Shown here piece by piece: positions 6,536 through 13,450 of a stretch of DNA of 23,235 nucleotides; positions within the stretch are counted from its first letter, which is position 1; the number at the start of each line of letters is the position of its first letter. Where the stretch lies: NCBI GenBank assembly GCA_003150395.1, contig QAMI01000019.1:24577-47811 (forward strand), given 5' to 3'. Below the pieces are notes generated by a model. That model saw only the letters and a list, made by a program, of their open reading frames with translations. It did no database searches and was not told the DNA's origin. Position numbers and translations under genes: made by a program. The stretch comes from Candidatus Gastranaerophilales bacterium. Its GTDB lineage: Bacteria; Cyanobacteriota; Vampirovibrionia; Gastranaerophilales; Gastranaerophilaceae.

Positions 6536-8255
6536 ATGCATTATACCTTTTGAAGACTTTTTCTATATTCTTGGAAATTACTGATTTTACAGTATCATAT
6601 TCCGTTGTTAGAGAAGATATTTCTGTATCAAGATTTTTCATCTTCATATCCAGGATATTTTCTTTGTAATTAATTTTTTGTTTTTCTCTGTTATATCTGG
6701 CTTCTGCCTGTGCAATGCCTTCTTCGTCAGTAACCTCTTTTATTAATGAATTTGTTGCGTAGTTGCCCTGATAATAATAACCGTCATCTGATAGTGTCGA
6801 AATATACATATTACCGTTTTTCAGAGATTCCTGCAGATAATCCTGGTTGTTTACATTGTCATTTTCGGTCCATCCCTTTGTACAAATCTGGTTAAACAAT
6901 GTATCCCAGAAAGCTGCAATTAAAAGGTTGTCGCCTGAAGTATCCACATCAGTAACAATTGTAAATGTAAACATCTCATCAATAAGGTTACTTGTTGAAG
7001 CTTTATTTGTTACTTCATATGAGGAAGAATCGAGACCTTCCATATATTGAGCAAAATATGTAAGGTAAGCCTTGAACATATTAGATACGTTTACAGTTGC
7101 TACAGACATACAGCTGTCATCATCAGATTTACCGTTATCATCGTGGTTATAAATACCGTTTAAACCAATTGTATCAGCAGAAGCGTCATCTCTCGCCCAG
7201 CCATTTACTTTACTATCATATTTATCACGGTATTCTCTCCAATCACCCCAGTTGTCATGTATGTTTTTGCCATCCCAGCTGTAATCTCCGGAACCAGTAC
7301 CTACTGTACCAACACCGCTATGACTACCATAATCACCTTTGGTACCATCATCTTCACCAGCCCCAAGGTTGGTCATCATGTCTGTAACCATTCTTCTAGC
7401 GTAAGCAAGAGCAGCCTGAGTTTTTGGATCACCTGTATCTAATAGGTTTTCAAACACCTCAAACATAGAGTCCCAAACAGTCATGTTGCACAATACATCT
7501 GCAACACCACCGTCTACTGTTAAGTTGTTATAAGAAGTTTCACCATTGTCGCCATCATGTGTTTCTGCTAACAACATATAGTTACCATTCAAGATATCTG
7601 CAAAACTTAGTTTATTTTTTTCTGCTGGTGAAGCAGTACCGTTTGCCTGTGCTTCAAGTTTTACATCATCCACAAATTGGTTATTAAAGCCTAAAACATC
7701 AGAAAAGTCATAGTATTCTCCAGAAACGGCATCAATCAACCCTTGTAATGTAACCTCTTCTGTACTGACATTAACCAAATCCGCTGAACCAACACCTGCC
7801 ATCTGGTTATAAGTTGTTTTCTTAATATTATCAGCCTGGAATTGGCTTATGTAACCTGTTGATGCCAAAGAATCAATAAATTTATTTCTTACATCAGAAG
7901 ATGGCAATCCATCAAGACCTTCCTGAGGAATACCTGCATCTCTTGCGGCTTTTGCAAGTCGTGAGTCTAAAACAACTCTGCCTGATGAATCTGTTATCGG
8001 AGCAGGTGTGTAATTATTTATAGCAGAAGGTGTCATCAACAATCCGTAAGTCAAATCAGTAGATTCTGAATCCTTTCCATAATAATCATAAATCAATTTT
8101 GTTTGAGCCATTGCATTGTCGTATTCTGCTGAAATTTTATTCATATCACGAGACAATGCGATTTTCTGATGAGAAAGACGCATGCTTTCATATTCACAGT
8201 CCGATTTTCTTGCTGTGATGGTTAATAATCTAGCTTGTGATGCTGATAATCCCAT
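6534..8255 (-). CDS. Long coiled-coil-ended protein, MGLSASQARLL family (flagellin-like layout)
   Basis: A 573-residue protein of unknown function. Residues 1-55 (MGLSASQARLLTITARKSDC onward) are predicted helical. About 125 C-terminal residues match its neighbour at 8817-9938 and end in a helical segment, LDTEISSLTTEYDTVKSVIS, then KNIEKVF. The middle (about 150-440) is rich in Asp, Asn, Gly, Ser and Tyr and is mostly absent from the neighbour. There is no signal peptide and no membrane helix. Conserved helical ends around a variable acidic middle recall flagellins and other self-assembling filament proteins; this is architecture only, since no flagellin sequence motif is seen. Upstream are AAAGGA 14 bases before ATG and a sigma-28-like promoter at 8310-8337. 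It ends at the terminator 6511-6535. Confidence 0.75.
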   Translation of the reverse strand: MGLSASQARLLTITARKSDCEYESMRLSHQKIALSRDMNKISAEYDNAMAQTKLIYDYYGKDSESTDLTYGLLMTPSAINNYTPAPITDSSGRVVLDSRLAKAARDAGIPQEGLDGLPSSDVRNKFIDSLASTGYISQFQADNIKKTTYNQMAGVGSADLVNVSTEEVTLQGLIDAVSGEYYDFSDVLGFNNQFVDDVKLEAQANGTASPAEKNKLSFADILNGNYMLLAETHDGDNGETSYNNLTVDGGVADVLCNMTVWDSMFEVFENLLDTGDPKTQAALAYARRMVTDMMTNLGAGEDDGTKGDYGSHSGVGTVGTGSGDYSWDGKNIHDNWGDWREYRDKYDSKVNGWARDDASADTIGLNGIYNHDDNGKSDDDSCMSVATVNVSNMFKAYLTYFAQYMEGLDSSSYEVTNKASTSNLIDEMFTFTIVTDVDTSGDNLLIAAFWDTLFNQICTKGWTENDNVNNQDYLQESLKNGNMYISTLSDDGYYYQGNYATNSLIKEVTDEEGIAQAEARYNREKQKINYKENILDMKMKNLDTEISSLTTEYDTVKSVISKNIEKVFKRYNA

Positions 8256-8309
8256 TGTCTTGTGTACAATCCTTTCGAGTTAGTAACAATTCCTATTGAT
8301 ACATATAGT

Positions 8310-8337
8310 ATGACGGCGTTTTTGAACTAAAACTTTA
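8310..8337 (-). promoter_or_regulatory. Sigma-28-like promoter of the 573-residue protein
   Basis: On the minus strand TAAAGTTT (8330-8337), 12 bp, then GCCGTCAT (8310-8317). The flagellar sigma factor consensus is TAAAGTTT-N11-GCCGATAA; here TAAA and GCCG are intact and the spacer is one base longer. The gene starts 54 bp downstream. The same layout precedes the paralogous gene. Confidence 0.5.
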
Positions 8338-8431
8338 ACTAGCGAAAAGAATTGCTTTACAAAAATTTACAAAAGGAAAGTTTGTGTTAAAAGACAGGGT
8401 TAACAAAATAAAAATGTCGTAAATAATAATA

Positions 8432-8710
8432 GAGTAGGGCGAGAGCCTTTAAGTTTTAATCTGGTTAAAGACTCTGCTTCGCACCCTACGATTGAATTTT
8501 TAATGCTATTACTGCAATTGCGAACGCTAGTAATAAGCAGTATTATTTTGTCAACCATAGCTTAGCCTCTGCTTGGTTGCTCGCATTAAACAGGTCTACC
8601 GGCAAGGCTCAACGCATTGACCGTCCGCCTTCTGCTCGCAATCCGCCTTTCGTCCAATTTCTTCGTAAATTGTGTGTGACGAAACGGCAGTGTGCCAGCC
8701 CTACACAACA
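8432..8710. other. Structured, relatively GC-rich intergenic stretch, no supported gene
   Basis: The gap 8256-8816 (561 bp) holds the promoter above, a terminator at 8736-8760 and this stretch. GTAGGGCGAGAGCCTTTAA near 8433 can pair imperfectly with TTAAAGACTCTGCTTCGCACCCTAC ending near 8490. TATTACT and AGTAATA form another inverted repeat near 8507-8536. AATTGTGT and ACACAACAATT close a third around 8670-8714. From about 8570 to 8700 the GC content is clearly above its surroundings. A 64-codon frame (8577-8771, +) exists, but it runs through the terminator and has no ribosome binding site. It may be a decayed repeat or an RNA. Confidence 0.35.
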
Positions 8711-8735
8711 ATTATATAATATTTCATTCAATAAG

Positions 8736-8760
8736 AAAAAACCGCTTTGGGAAAAAGCGG
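8736..8760 (-). terminator. Intrinsic terminator of the 373-residue protein gene
   Basis: Read on the minus strand: CCGCTTT (8754-8760), 5-nt loop, AAAGCGG (8742-8748), then a run of T (8736-8741). It lies 57 bp after the stop codon at 8817, so the two paralogous genes are separate transcription units. Confidence 0.85.
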
Positions 8761-8816
8761 CAGGGAAATAGTTACGAAATTTAGGGAAATGTTATGGTTT
8801 TAAAATTTTAATCTTA

Positions 8817-9938
8817 TTAAGAGAAAATATTAAATGTTTTTTCAACGTTTTTGTCAATTACACTTTTTACAGAATCGTACTCTGTTTGAAGTGCATTGTG
8901 TTCTGTATCCAGTTTCTTCAACTCCATATCAAACTTGTTGTCCATTTGTTCGACTTGCGCCATATCCATTTTATATTTTTCTTCAACAAGTGCGATTTCT
9001 CTTTCATCTTCAACTTCTTGAATTGAACTGTCCTGATCAATTGAAGTTGAGATGAATTTCTTATCAGTTGTTGAGTAGTATTCGAGCTGGAGTTCTCCTT
9101 TGCGAAGCTGTTCTTCAAACCAGGCATTGTCTTTAATTGTTTTTGACTGATCTTCTTCTGTATAGTAGCCTGTTTGCTGAATTCGTTGGAAAATATTTGT
9201 TAAATATTTGATATAGCCTGCATTTTCCGGATTTGCAGCGGTTTTTAGGGAATTTGCAGAGTCAGAATCCCCGTAGTATGCTTCTGTCAAGGAAAGTGCA
9301 TAATCGTACAGTTCTCTTTGCTCTTGAGTTGTTCCCTCATAGTTCAATGCTTTTGTTTCACCATTGAGCGTATAAGTCGGATAGCCTGAAAAATAATCCG
9401 TGCCAAAAGAAGTATAACCGAATTCAAGTCCGTGTTCTTCGTCTTCGTATTCCAAACCTACAGATGTAAGATATTGGTCCCAAGCTTCATGGATTTTTTG
9501 TTTAGCCAGAAGTTTGTCTTCATCGTCATCACCGCCGGAACTGTTTTTAGTAATATCAATATCAGCCTGTGAATAACCCATTTTTGCAAGGAAGGTATTC
9601 AAATCACCGTTTCCAGCTTCATAAGCTGCCGCAATCTGCTGGGTCACAAGAACCCGGCCTTTTTTATCTGTAACAACATACTGTTTTCCTGCAGCAACAG
9701 TATTATATCCGGTCATCAGAGAATATGAAATATCAGTATAAACTTCTTCCGAATTATTAAAGCCTGTGAGAACAGTAAGCTTAGTCGCCTTTAAAGCATT
9801 AAGATAATCTTCGTTAAGCTGATCCATTTTATCCGCCAAACGAATTTTAGAATATGAAATGTCCTGACCGGAATTTTCGTTATCAGTCAGACGAGCCGTT
9901 AAGCTTAATAATCTTGCTTGTGAAGCTGACATTCCCAT
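8817..9938 (-). CDS. Shorter paralogue, MGMSASQARLL family (flagellin-like layout)
   Basis: A 373-residue protein, paralogous to 6534-8255. Shared parts are the N-terminus (MGMSASQARLLSLTARLTDN and helices to about 55), a TDkkGRV...AG...GYS block at about 90-125, and the last 125 residues ending LDTEHNALQTEYDSVKSVID then KNVEKTF. The central part is about 200 residues shorter than in the neighbour. It has no Cys, no signal peptide and no membrane helix, and it is acidic and Tyr/Thr-rich in the middle. The leader CGAAAGGA...AAGAACAATGGGA resembles that of the neighbour, with AAAGGA well upstream of ATG. A sigma-28-like promoter is at 9988-10015 and a terminator at 8736-8760. A secreted, self-assembling filament or surface protein is a reasonable guess, not shown. 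Confidence 0.75.
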   Translation of the reverse strand: MGMSASQARLLSLTARLTDNENSGQDISYSKIRLADKMDQLNEDYLNALKATKLTVLTGFNNSEEVYTDISYSLMTGYNTVAAGKQYVVTDKKGRVLVTQQIAAAYEAGNGDLNTFLAKMGYSQADIDITKNSSGGDDDEDKLLAKQKIHEAWDQYLTSVGLEYEDEEHGLEFGYTSFGTDYFSGYPTYTLNGETKALNYEGTTQEQRELYDYALSLTEAYYGDSDSANSLKTAANPENAGYIKYLTNIFQRIQQTGYYTEEDQSKTIKDNAWFEEQLRKGELQLEYYSTTDKKFISTSIDQDSSIQEVEDEREIALVEEKYKMDMAQVEQMDNKFDMELKKLDTEHNALQTEYDSVKSVIDKNVEKTFNIFS

Positions 9939-9987
9939 TGTTCTTAAGATTCCTTTCGTTAATCTTTAAACGCAACTTGTAATTTTA

Positions 9988-10015
9988 GATACGACACATA
10001 ACGCTGAAATCTTTA
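9988..10015 (-). promoter_or_regulatory. Sigma-28-like promoter of the 373-residue protein
   Basis: On the minus strand TAAAGATT (10008-10015), 12 bp, then GTCGTATC (9988-9995). Spacing is identical to the motif before the paralogue, and the gene starts 49 bp downstream. The match is weaker than in the paralogue (GTCG instead of GCCG). Confidence 0.42.
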
Positions 10016-10094
10016 AAAACACAATTGCATTTTTAACATTTTGTTACAAACCAAAAGGCAAAAAATATTTTATTTATGTTATATTCTAATTGAA

Positions 10095-10535
10095 ATGATT
10101 AATTTTTTACCCCGCTGTGAACAAAATAATTATTATAAACCTTCTTTTCAGGCGTATGAAAAAACATTTGTTATGCTTAAACCTGATTCATTTAAGCGCA
10201 GCCTTGACGGAAAAATTATGGAAAGCTTAAAAGCTAAAAACCTTGACGTTTTAAAGCAATGGGAAGGGATTGCCCCGCGGGAAAAACTTGAAGGAAATTA
10301 TATCCAGCACAAAAACAAATCATTCTTTAAAGAATGGATAGATTTTCTTTTATCAGGAAAAGTTCGCGCACTTCTTGTGGGAGGAGAAGATGCTATAAGC
10401 GAGATAAATAATCTGAAAAAATCAATTCGCTCTTCATACGCGCCAGGCGAAAAACGTTTTAATCTTATACATTCATCTGATGACGCCGACAATGCTAAAC
10501 GTGAAATTAAAAACTTTTTTGATATTGAAATTTAG
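10095..10535 (+). CDS. Divergent nucleoside diphosphate kinase-like protein
   Basis: A 146-residue protein with a recognisable NDK fold. YEKTFVMLKPDSFKRSLDGK carries the nucleotide-binding Lys. NYIQHKNKSFFKEWIDFLLS and GKVRALLVGGEDAI match the next blocks. NLIHSSDDADNAKREIKNFF contains the catalytic His in the HGSDS-like motif. NDKs pass phosphate between nucleotides through that His. It differs from standard NDKs: about ten residues are missing between the GENAV block and the active-site His, in and after the Kpn loop, and the canonical RGDF/RADY segment is reduced to EKRFN. Activity is therefore uncertain. Residues 1-20 are an unrelated N-terminal extension. No ribosome binding site is seen; a TATTCT box ends 7 bases before the ATG. 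Confidence 0.7.
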   Translation: MINFLPRCEQNNYYKPSFQAYEKTFVMLKPDSFKRSLDGKIMESLKAKNLDVLKQWEGIAPREKLEGNYIQHKNKSFFKEWIDFLLSGKVRALLVGGEDAISEINNLKKSIRSSYAPGEKRFNLIHSSDDADNAKREIKNFFDIEI

Positions 10536-10561
10536 CGGGTAAAATTTTAGCTTAAACTTAA

Positions 10562-11281
10562 TTAAACCATTTCATCCGGTTCTAAAATAGTAATGGATTC
10601 CAGCCCCGTAAGCTTTTCAAATTCTCTGTACATAGCCTGAACAGGGCGCTTTTTCAAAACATCAGCAGTAAAAGATATATTTGTACAGTTTTCAAACTTG
10701 CCGCTTTGTTTTTTATTAATTTCAATAATCTGCGGGAAATTATCGACAATATAAGAATAAATTTCATCCACATTTTCAGTTACGCATGCTAATTTTACCC
10801 TGACTCGCTTTCTGTTCTTAGAACTTCCAGTAAGAACGTTTCTTTCAAAAACTCTGACTGAAACAAGAACAATAATTGTAAAAATTGTCGACAAAAGCGC
10901 CAAGCCGTACATGCCGGTTCCGCAAGCCATACCGATTGCAGCAGAAACCCACAAAGTTGCGGCCGTCGTAAGCCCGAAAACATTTGCACCATGTCTTAAA
11001 ACAGTTCCGCCTCCGATAAAACCTATACCGGTGACAATTTGTGCGGCAACACGTGCAGTATCACGTGTTCCAAGTTCATCGCCCGTCACTGAAACTTCAG
11101 GAAAGCCATAAATTGAAATTATTGTAAAAATACAGGCTCCAACACAAACTAAAATATTTGTACGAAGTCCAGCATATTTGTTTGTCATTTCGCGCTCAAG
11201 CCCGATTGCAAAACTTAAAAGGATTGCCGACAAAACGCGCATTGTAATATTTAAATCAAAAATCTGACTGATAACTTCCAC
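10562..11281 (-). CDS. MgtC/SapB family membrane protein
   Basis: A 239-residue protein with the MgtC core. LSAILLSFAIGLEREMTNKY, AGLRTNILVCVGACIFT, ARVAAQIVTGIGFIGGGTVL and GLTTAATLWVSAAIGMACG give about five membrane helices in the first 150 residues. The C-terminal 85 residues form a soluble, probably ACT-like domain. MgtC proteins are linked to magnesium limitation and modulation of ATP synthase or transport. The start is a GTG whose G is also the last base of the TAG stop of the preceding permease gene; GGTGAG lies just upstream. That one-base overlap indicates tight translational coupling to the peptide transporter. The biological reason is unknown. Confidence 0.88.
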   Translation of the reverse strand: MEVISQIFDLNITMRVLSAILLSFAIGLEREMTNKYAGLRTNILVCVGACIFTIISIYGFPEVSVTGDELGTRDTARVAAQIVTGIGFIGGGTVLRHGANVFGLTTAATLWVSAAIGMACGTGMYGLALLSTIFTIIVLVSVRVFERNVLTGSSKNRKRVRVKLACVTENVDEIYSYIVDNFPQIIEINKKQSGKFENCTNISFTADVLKKRPVQAMYREFEKLTGLESITILEPDEMV

Positions 11282-12348
11282 TATCTCACCTTATTTTTCG
11301 GGTCAAGAACATCTCTTATTGTATCACCTATAAGGTTAAATGCCAATACTGCAACAAAAATTAAAAATCCAGGTGTCAAAAGCCATGGCCGCGAAATTAT
11401 ATTTGTAAATTCCTGCGCTTCTTTAAGCATATTCCCCCAGCTTGCGTCCGGCTGCTGAATACCAAGCCCTAAAAAGCTTAAACCTGATTCTGAAAGGATA
11501 TAAGACGGCACAGAAAGCGTCATCGCAACTATCACGAAACTCGTTGTCTGCGGAAGAATATGTTTCAGAATAATTCCGAGCCGCGACTGACCAATTGAGC
11601 GCGCGGCCTGCACAAATTCCTGATTTTTAACGGACAAAACCATTCCTCTTACAACCCTTGCAAATCCGGCCCATCCGACAAGTGCAAGAATTATTACAAT
11701 CAGCATAAATCTCTGAATGCTTGTCATGCCGGACGGCAGGACAGAGGCAAGAATTATTAAAAGATAAAAACTTGGAATTGACATAATAGCTTCGGCAAAC
11801 CTCATCATTATAGTGTCGACTTTGCCGCCAAAATACCCCGAAATTCCGCCATACAAAAGCCCTATCGGGAAAAGCACAAAAAGTGCCAGAAACCCGATTG
11901 TCATAGAAATTCTTCCGCCGAAAAGCAGACGTGAAAAAACGTCCCGCCCGTTAATATCAGTTCCTAGTAAAAACAAGCGTCCGTCAGCATCAGTTGTTAC
12001 AAGATGGCGTTTCATCGGGATAAGCCCGAGGAATTTATAAGGTTCGCCCTGCGCAAAAAATTTCAAATAATGCTTCTGGCTTCTGTCGAGCGAATAAATT
12101 ATTTTCAAATTTTCACCGTCAAAATCGCGTCGGTAATTGTATGTGTAAGGCTTTGAAAACTTTCCGTTCTCATCAATTGTGAAAATCTTTGACGGCGGCA
12201 CATAAGCCATTGTTCTGTCAGAAAAATCTTTTGTGTAAGGGGCTATAAAATCTGCCAAAAACAACGCAAGATAAATTAAACCCAAAACAATCAGAGCCGC
12301 ACGCGCAAACTTATCTTTCCAGAGCTGTTTAAAAACATCCTTTATCAT
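11281..12348 (-). CDS. Peptide ABC transporter permease (OppC/DppC/YejE type)
   Basis: A 355-residue permease. An N-terminal membrane helix (about 17-35) is followed by a soluble external segment of about 90 residues, as in YejE-like members, then LLGTDINGRDVFSRLLFGGR, the usual mark of this subfamily. The BPD_transp_1 domain has the EAA loop VQAARSIGQSRLGIILKHIL, which contacts the ATPase. It ends in NLIGDTIRDVLDPKNKVR. It pairs with the permease at 12345-13325 to form the membrane channel for peptides or related solutes. Its start overlaps that gene by 4 bases (ATGA), and AGGAGG lies before it. No ATPase gene is found in the window. Confidence 0.92.
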   Translation of the reverse strand: MIKDVFKQLWKDKFARAALIVLGLIYLALFLADFIAPYTKDFSDRTMAYVPPSKIFTIDENGKFSKPYTYNYRRDFDGENLKIIYSLDRSQKHYLKFFAQGEPYKFLGLIPMKRHLVTTDADGRLFLLGTDINGRDVFSRLLFGGRISMTIGFLALFVLFPIGLLYGGISGYFGGKVDTIMMRFAEAIMSIPSFYLLIILASVLPSGMTSIQRFMLIVIILALVGWAGFARVVRGMVLSVKNQEFVQAARSIGQSRLGIILKHILPQTTSFVIVAMTLSVPSYILSESGLSFLGLGIQQPDASWGNMLKEAQEFTNIISRPWLLTPGFLIFVAVLAFNLIGDTIRDVLDPKNKVR

Positions 12349-13325
12349 GCCGCGCCTCCTTTAACCCGAATCCGCGGGTCAGTAAGGATTAAGAGAATAT
12401 CTGCTATTAAATTTCCTGCAATCAGCATAATCGCGCCCATCATCAAAGATGCCATTACAAGGTTTATATCCGAGCGCAAAACCGCCTCCAAAATTAAACG
12501 TCCTAAACCTGGATATTGAAAAACGTATTCTGTCAGCGCAGCCCCGCTTAAAAGTCCGGCGAATTCAAAACCTAAAAGTGTAATCATCGGATTGATTGCA
12601 TTTCTTAGTGCGTGTTTGTAAACGACTTTGAATTCGGACAAACCCTTTGCCTTAGCGAATTTGACATAATCACTGTCCAAAACGTCAAGCAGGTTTGCAC
12701 GCATTTGCCTTTGCAAGCCTGCAAGCGAAATCGTAAACAAAACAGTTACAGGCAAAACAAGGTGATGCGCCAAATCCCAAAACTTTTCGCCAAAAGACAT
12801 TTCTGCAAAATTTGAGGATGTCAGCCCGCCAACAGGGAACCAACCGGTTTTCACGGCAAAAAGCAGAAGCAAAACCGCAAAGAAGAACGATGGAATTGCC
12901 ATTCCGATACTTGTTAAAACAGTCAAAACCCTGTCGAGCGGAGATTTCCATTTCAGAGCAGCCAAAACCCCGAGCGGCACGCCGACAAGCCATGTCAAAA
13001 AAATTACGACAACTGCCAGAAGAAGCGTGTTTGGAATTCTTTCTTTAAGCTTTGTGCTTACTTTTTCGCCGTTTGAAGTTATGCCCAAATCGCCTTTAAT
13101 AAAAGATTTTGCCCACTTTCCATACTGAACAATAATCGGTTTGTCCAAACCAAGCCGCTCGGTTTCTTTCTGAAGAGTTTCTTTCGAAACCGACGGGTTA
13201 AGTTTCAATTCCGCAAGCGGGTCAACCGGCGAAAGCCTTATAATAAAAAAGCTTATTAGTGAAACTATTATCAATAATGGAATTGATTGAAGTATTCGTT
13301 TTAGTATGTAGATTATGATTTGCAT
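12345..13325 (-). CDS. Peptide ABC transporter permease (OppB/DppB/YejB type)
   Basis: A 326-residue permease. MQIIIYILKRILQSIPLLII begins the first helix and RLSPVDPLAELKLNPSVSKE is the typical loop after it. The transmembrane domain contains the EAA loop YVKFAKAKGLSEFKVVYKHA and ends LILTDPRIRVKGGAA. It forms a heterodimer with the next permease. The start at 13325 has AGGAG 7 bases upstream; a longer in-frame start at 13412 would translate palindromic repeat copy C and is rejected. The gene lies 125 bp after the binding protein gene, with that repeat between them. Confidence 0.93.
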   Translation of the reverse strand: MQIIIYILKRILQSIPLLIIVSLISFFIIRLSPVDPLAELKLNPSVSKETLQKETERLGLDKPIIVQYGKWAKSFIKGDLGITSNGEKVSTKLKERIPNTLLLAVVVIFLTWLVGVPLGVLAALKWKSPLDRVLTVLTSIGMAIPSFFFAVLLLLFAVKTGWFPVGGLTSSNFAEMSFGEKFWDLAHHLVLPVTVLFTISLAGLQRQMRANLLDVLDSDYVKFAKAKGLSEFKVVYKHALRNAINPMITLLGFEFAGLLSGAALTEYVFQYPGLGRLILEAVLRSDINLVMASLMMGAIMLIAGNLIADILLILTDPRIRVKGGAA

Positions 13326-13343
13326 TGTGGCTCCTGTTTGAAA

Positions 13344-13444
13344 GTGAATAAGCGAATAGGTAAATAAGTTGTTTTCGTTCGCTTCGCTCAATGTTAAACA
13401 TTTGAAACGCACTTATTCGCTTATTTACTTATTTACTTATTCAC
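13344..13444. repeat. Octamer-arm palindromic element, copy C (between binding protein and permease)
   Basis: Left arm: GTGAATAA, GCGAATAG, GTAAATAA (13344-13367), then GTTGTTTTCGTT. Right arm, inverted: TTATTCGC, TTATTTAC, TTATTTAC, TTATTCAC (13413-13444), preceded by AACGCAC. The core is only about 45 bp and has the small palindrome-like GTTCGCTTCGCTC. It starts 6 bp after the binding protein stop codon. Confidence 0.88.
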
Positions 13445-13450
13445 TCAGTT

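Noticed and set aside
8577..8771. A 64-codon open frame on the plus strand in the gap between the two paralogous genes
   Set aside because: No ribosome binding site, odd composition, and it reads through the terminator hairpin of the opposite-strand gene; more likely part of a repeat.
10536..10561. Terminator between the NDK-like and MgtC-like genes
   Set aside because: No stable hairpin is visible in the 26-bp convergent gap.
13326..13412. N-terminal extension of the OppB-type permease
   Set aside because: Again it is repeat sequence; the start at 13325 has AGGAG and begins the first membrane helix.
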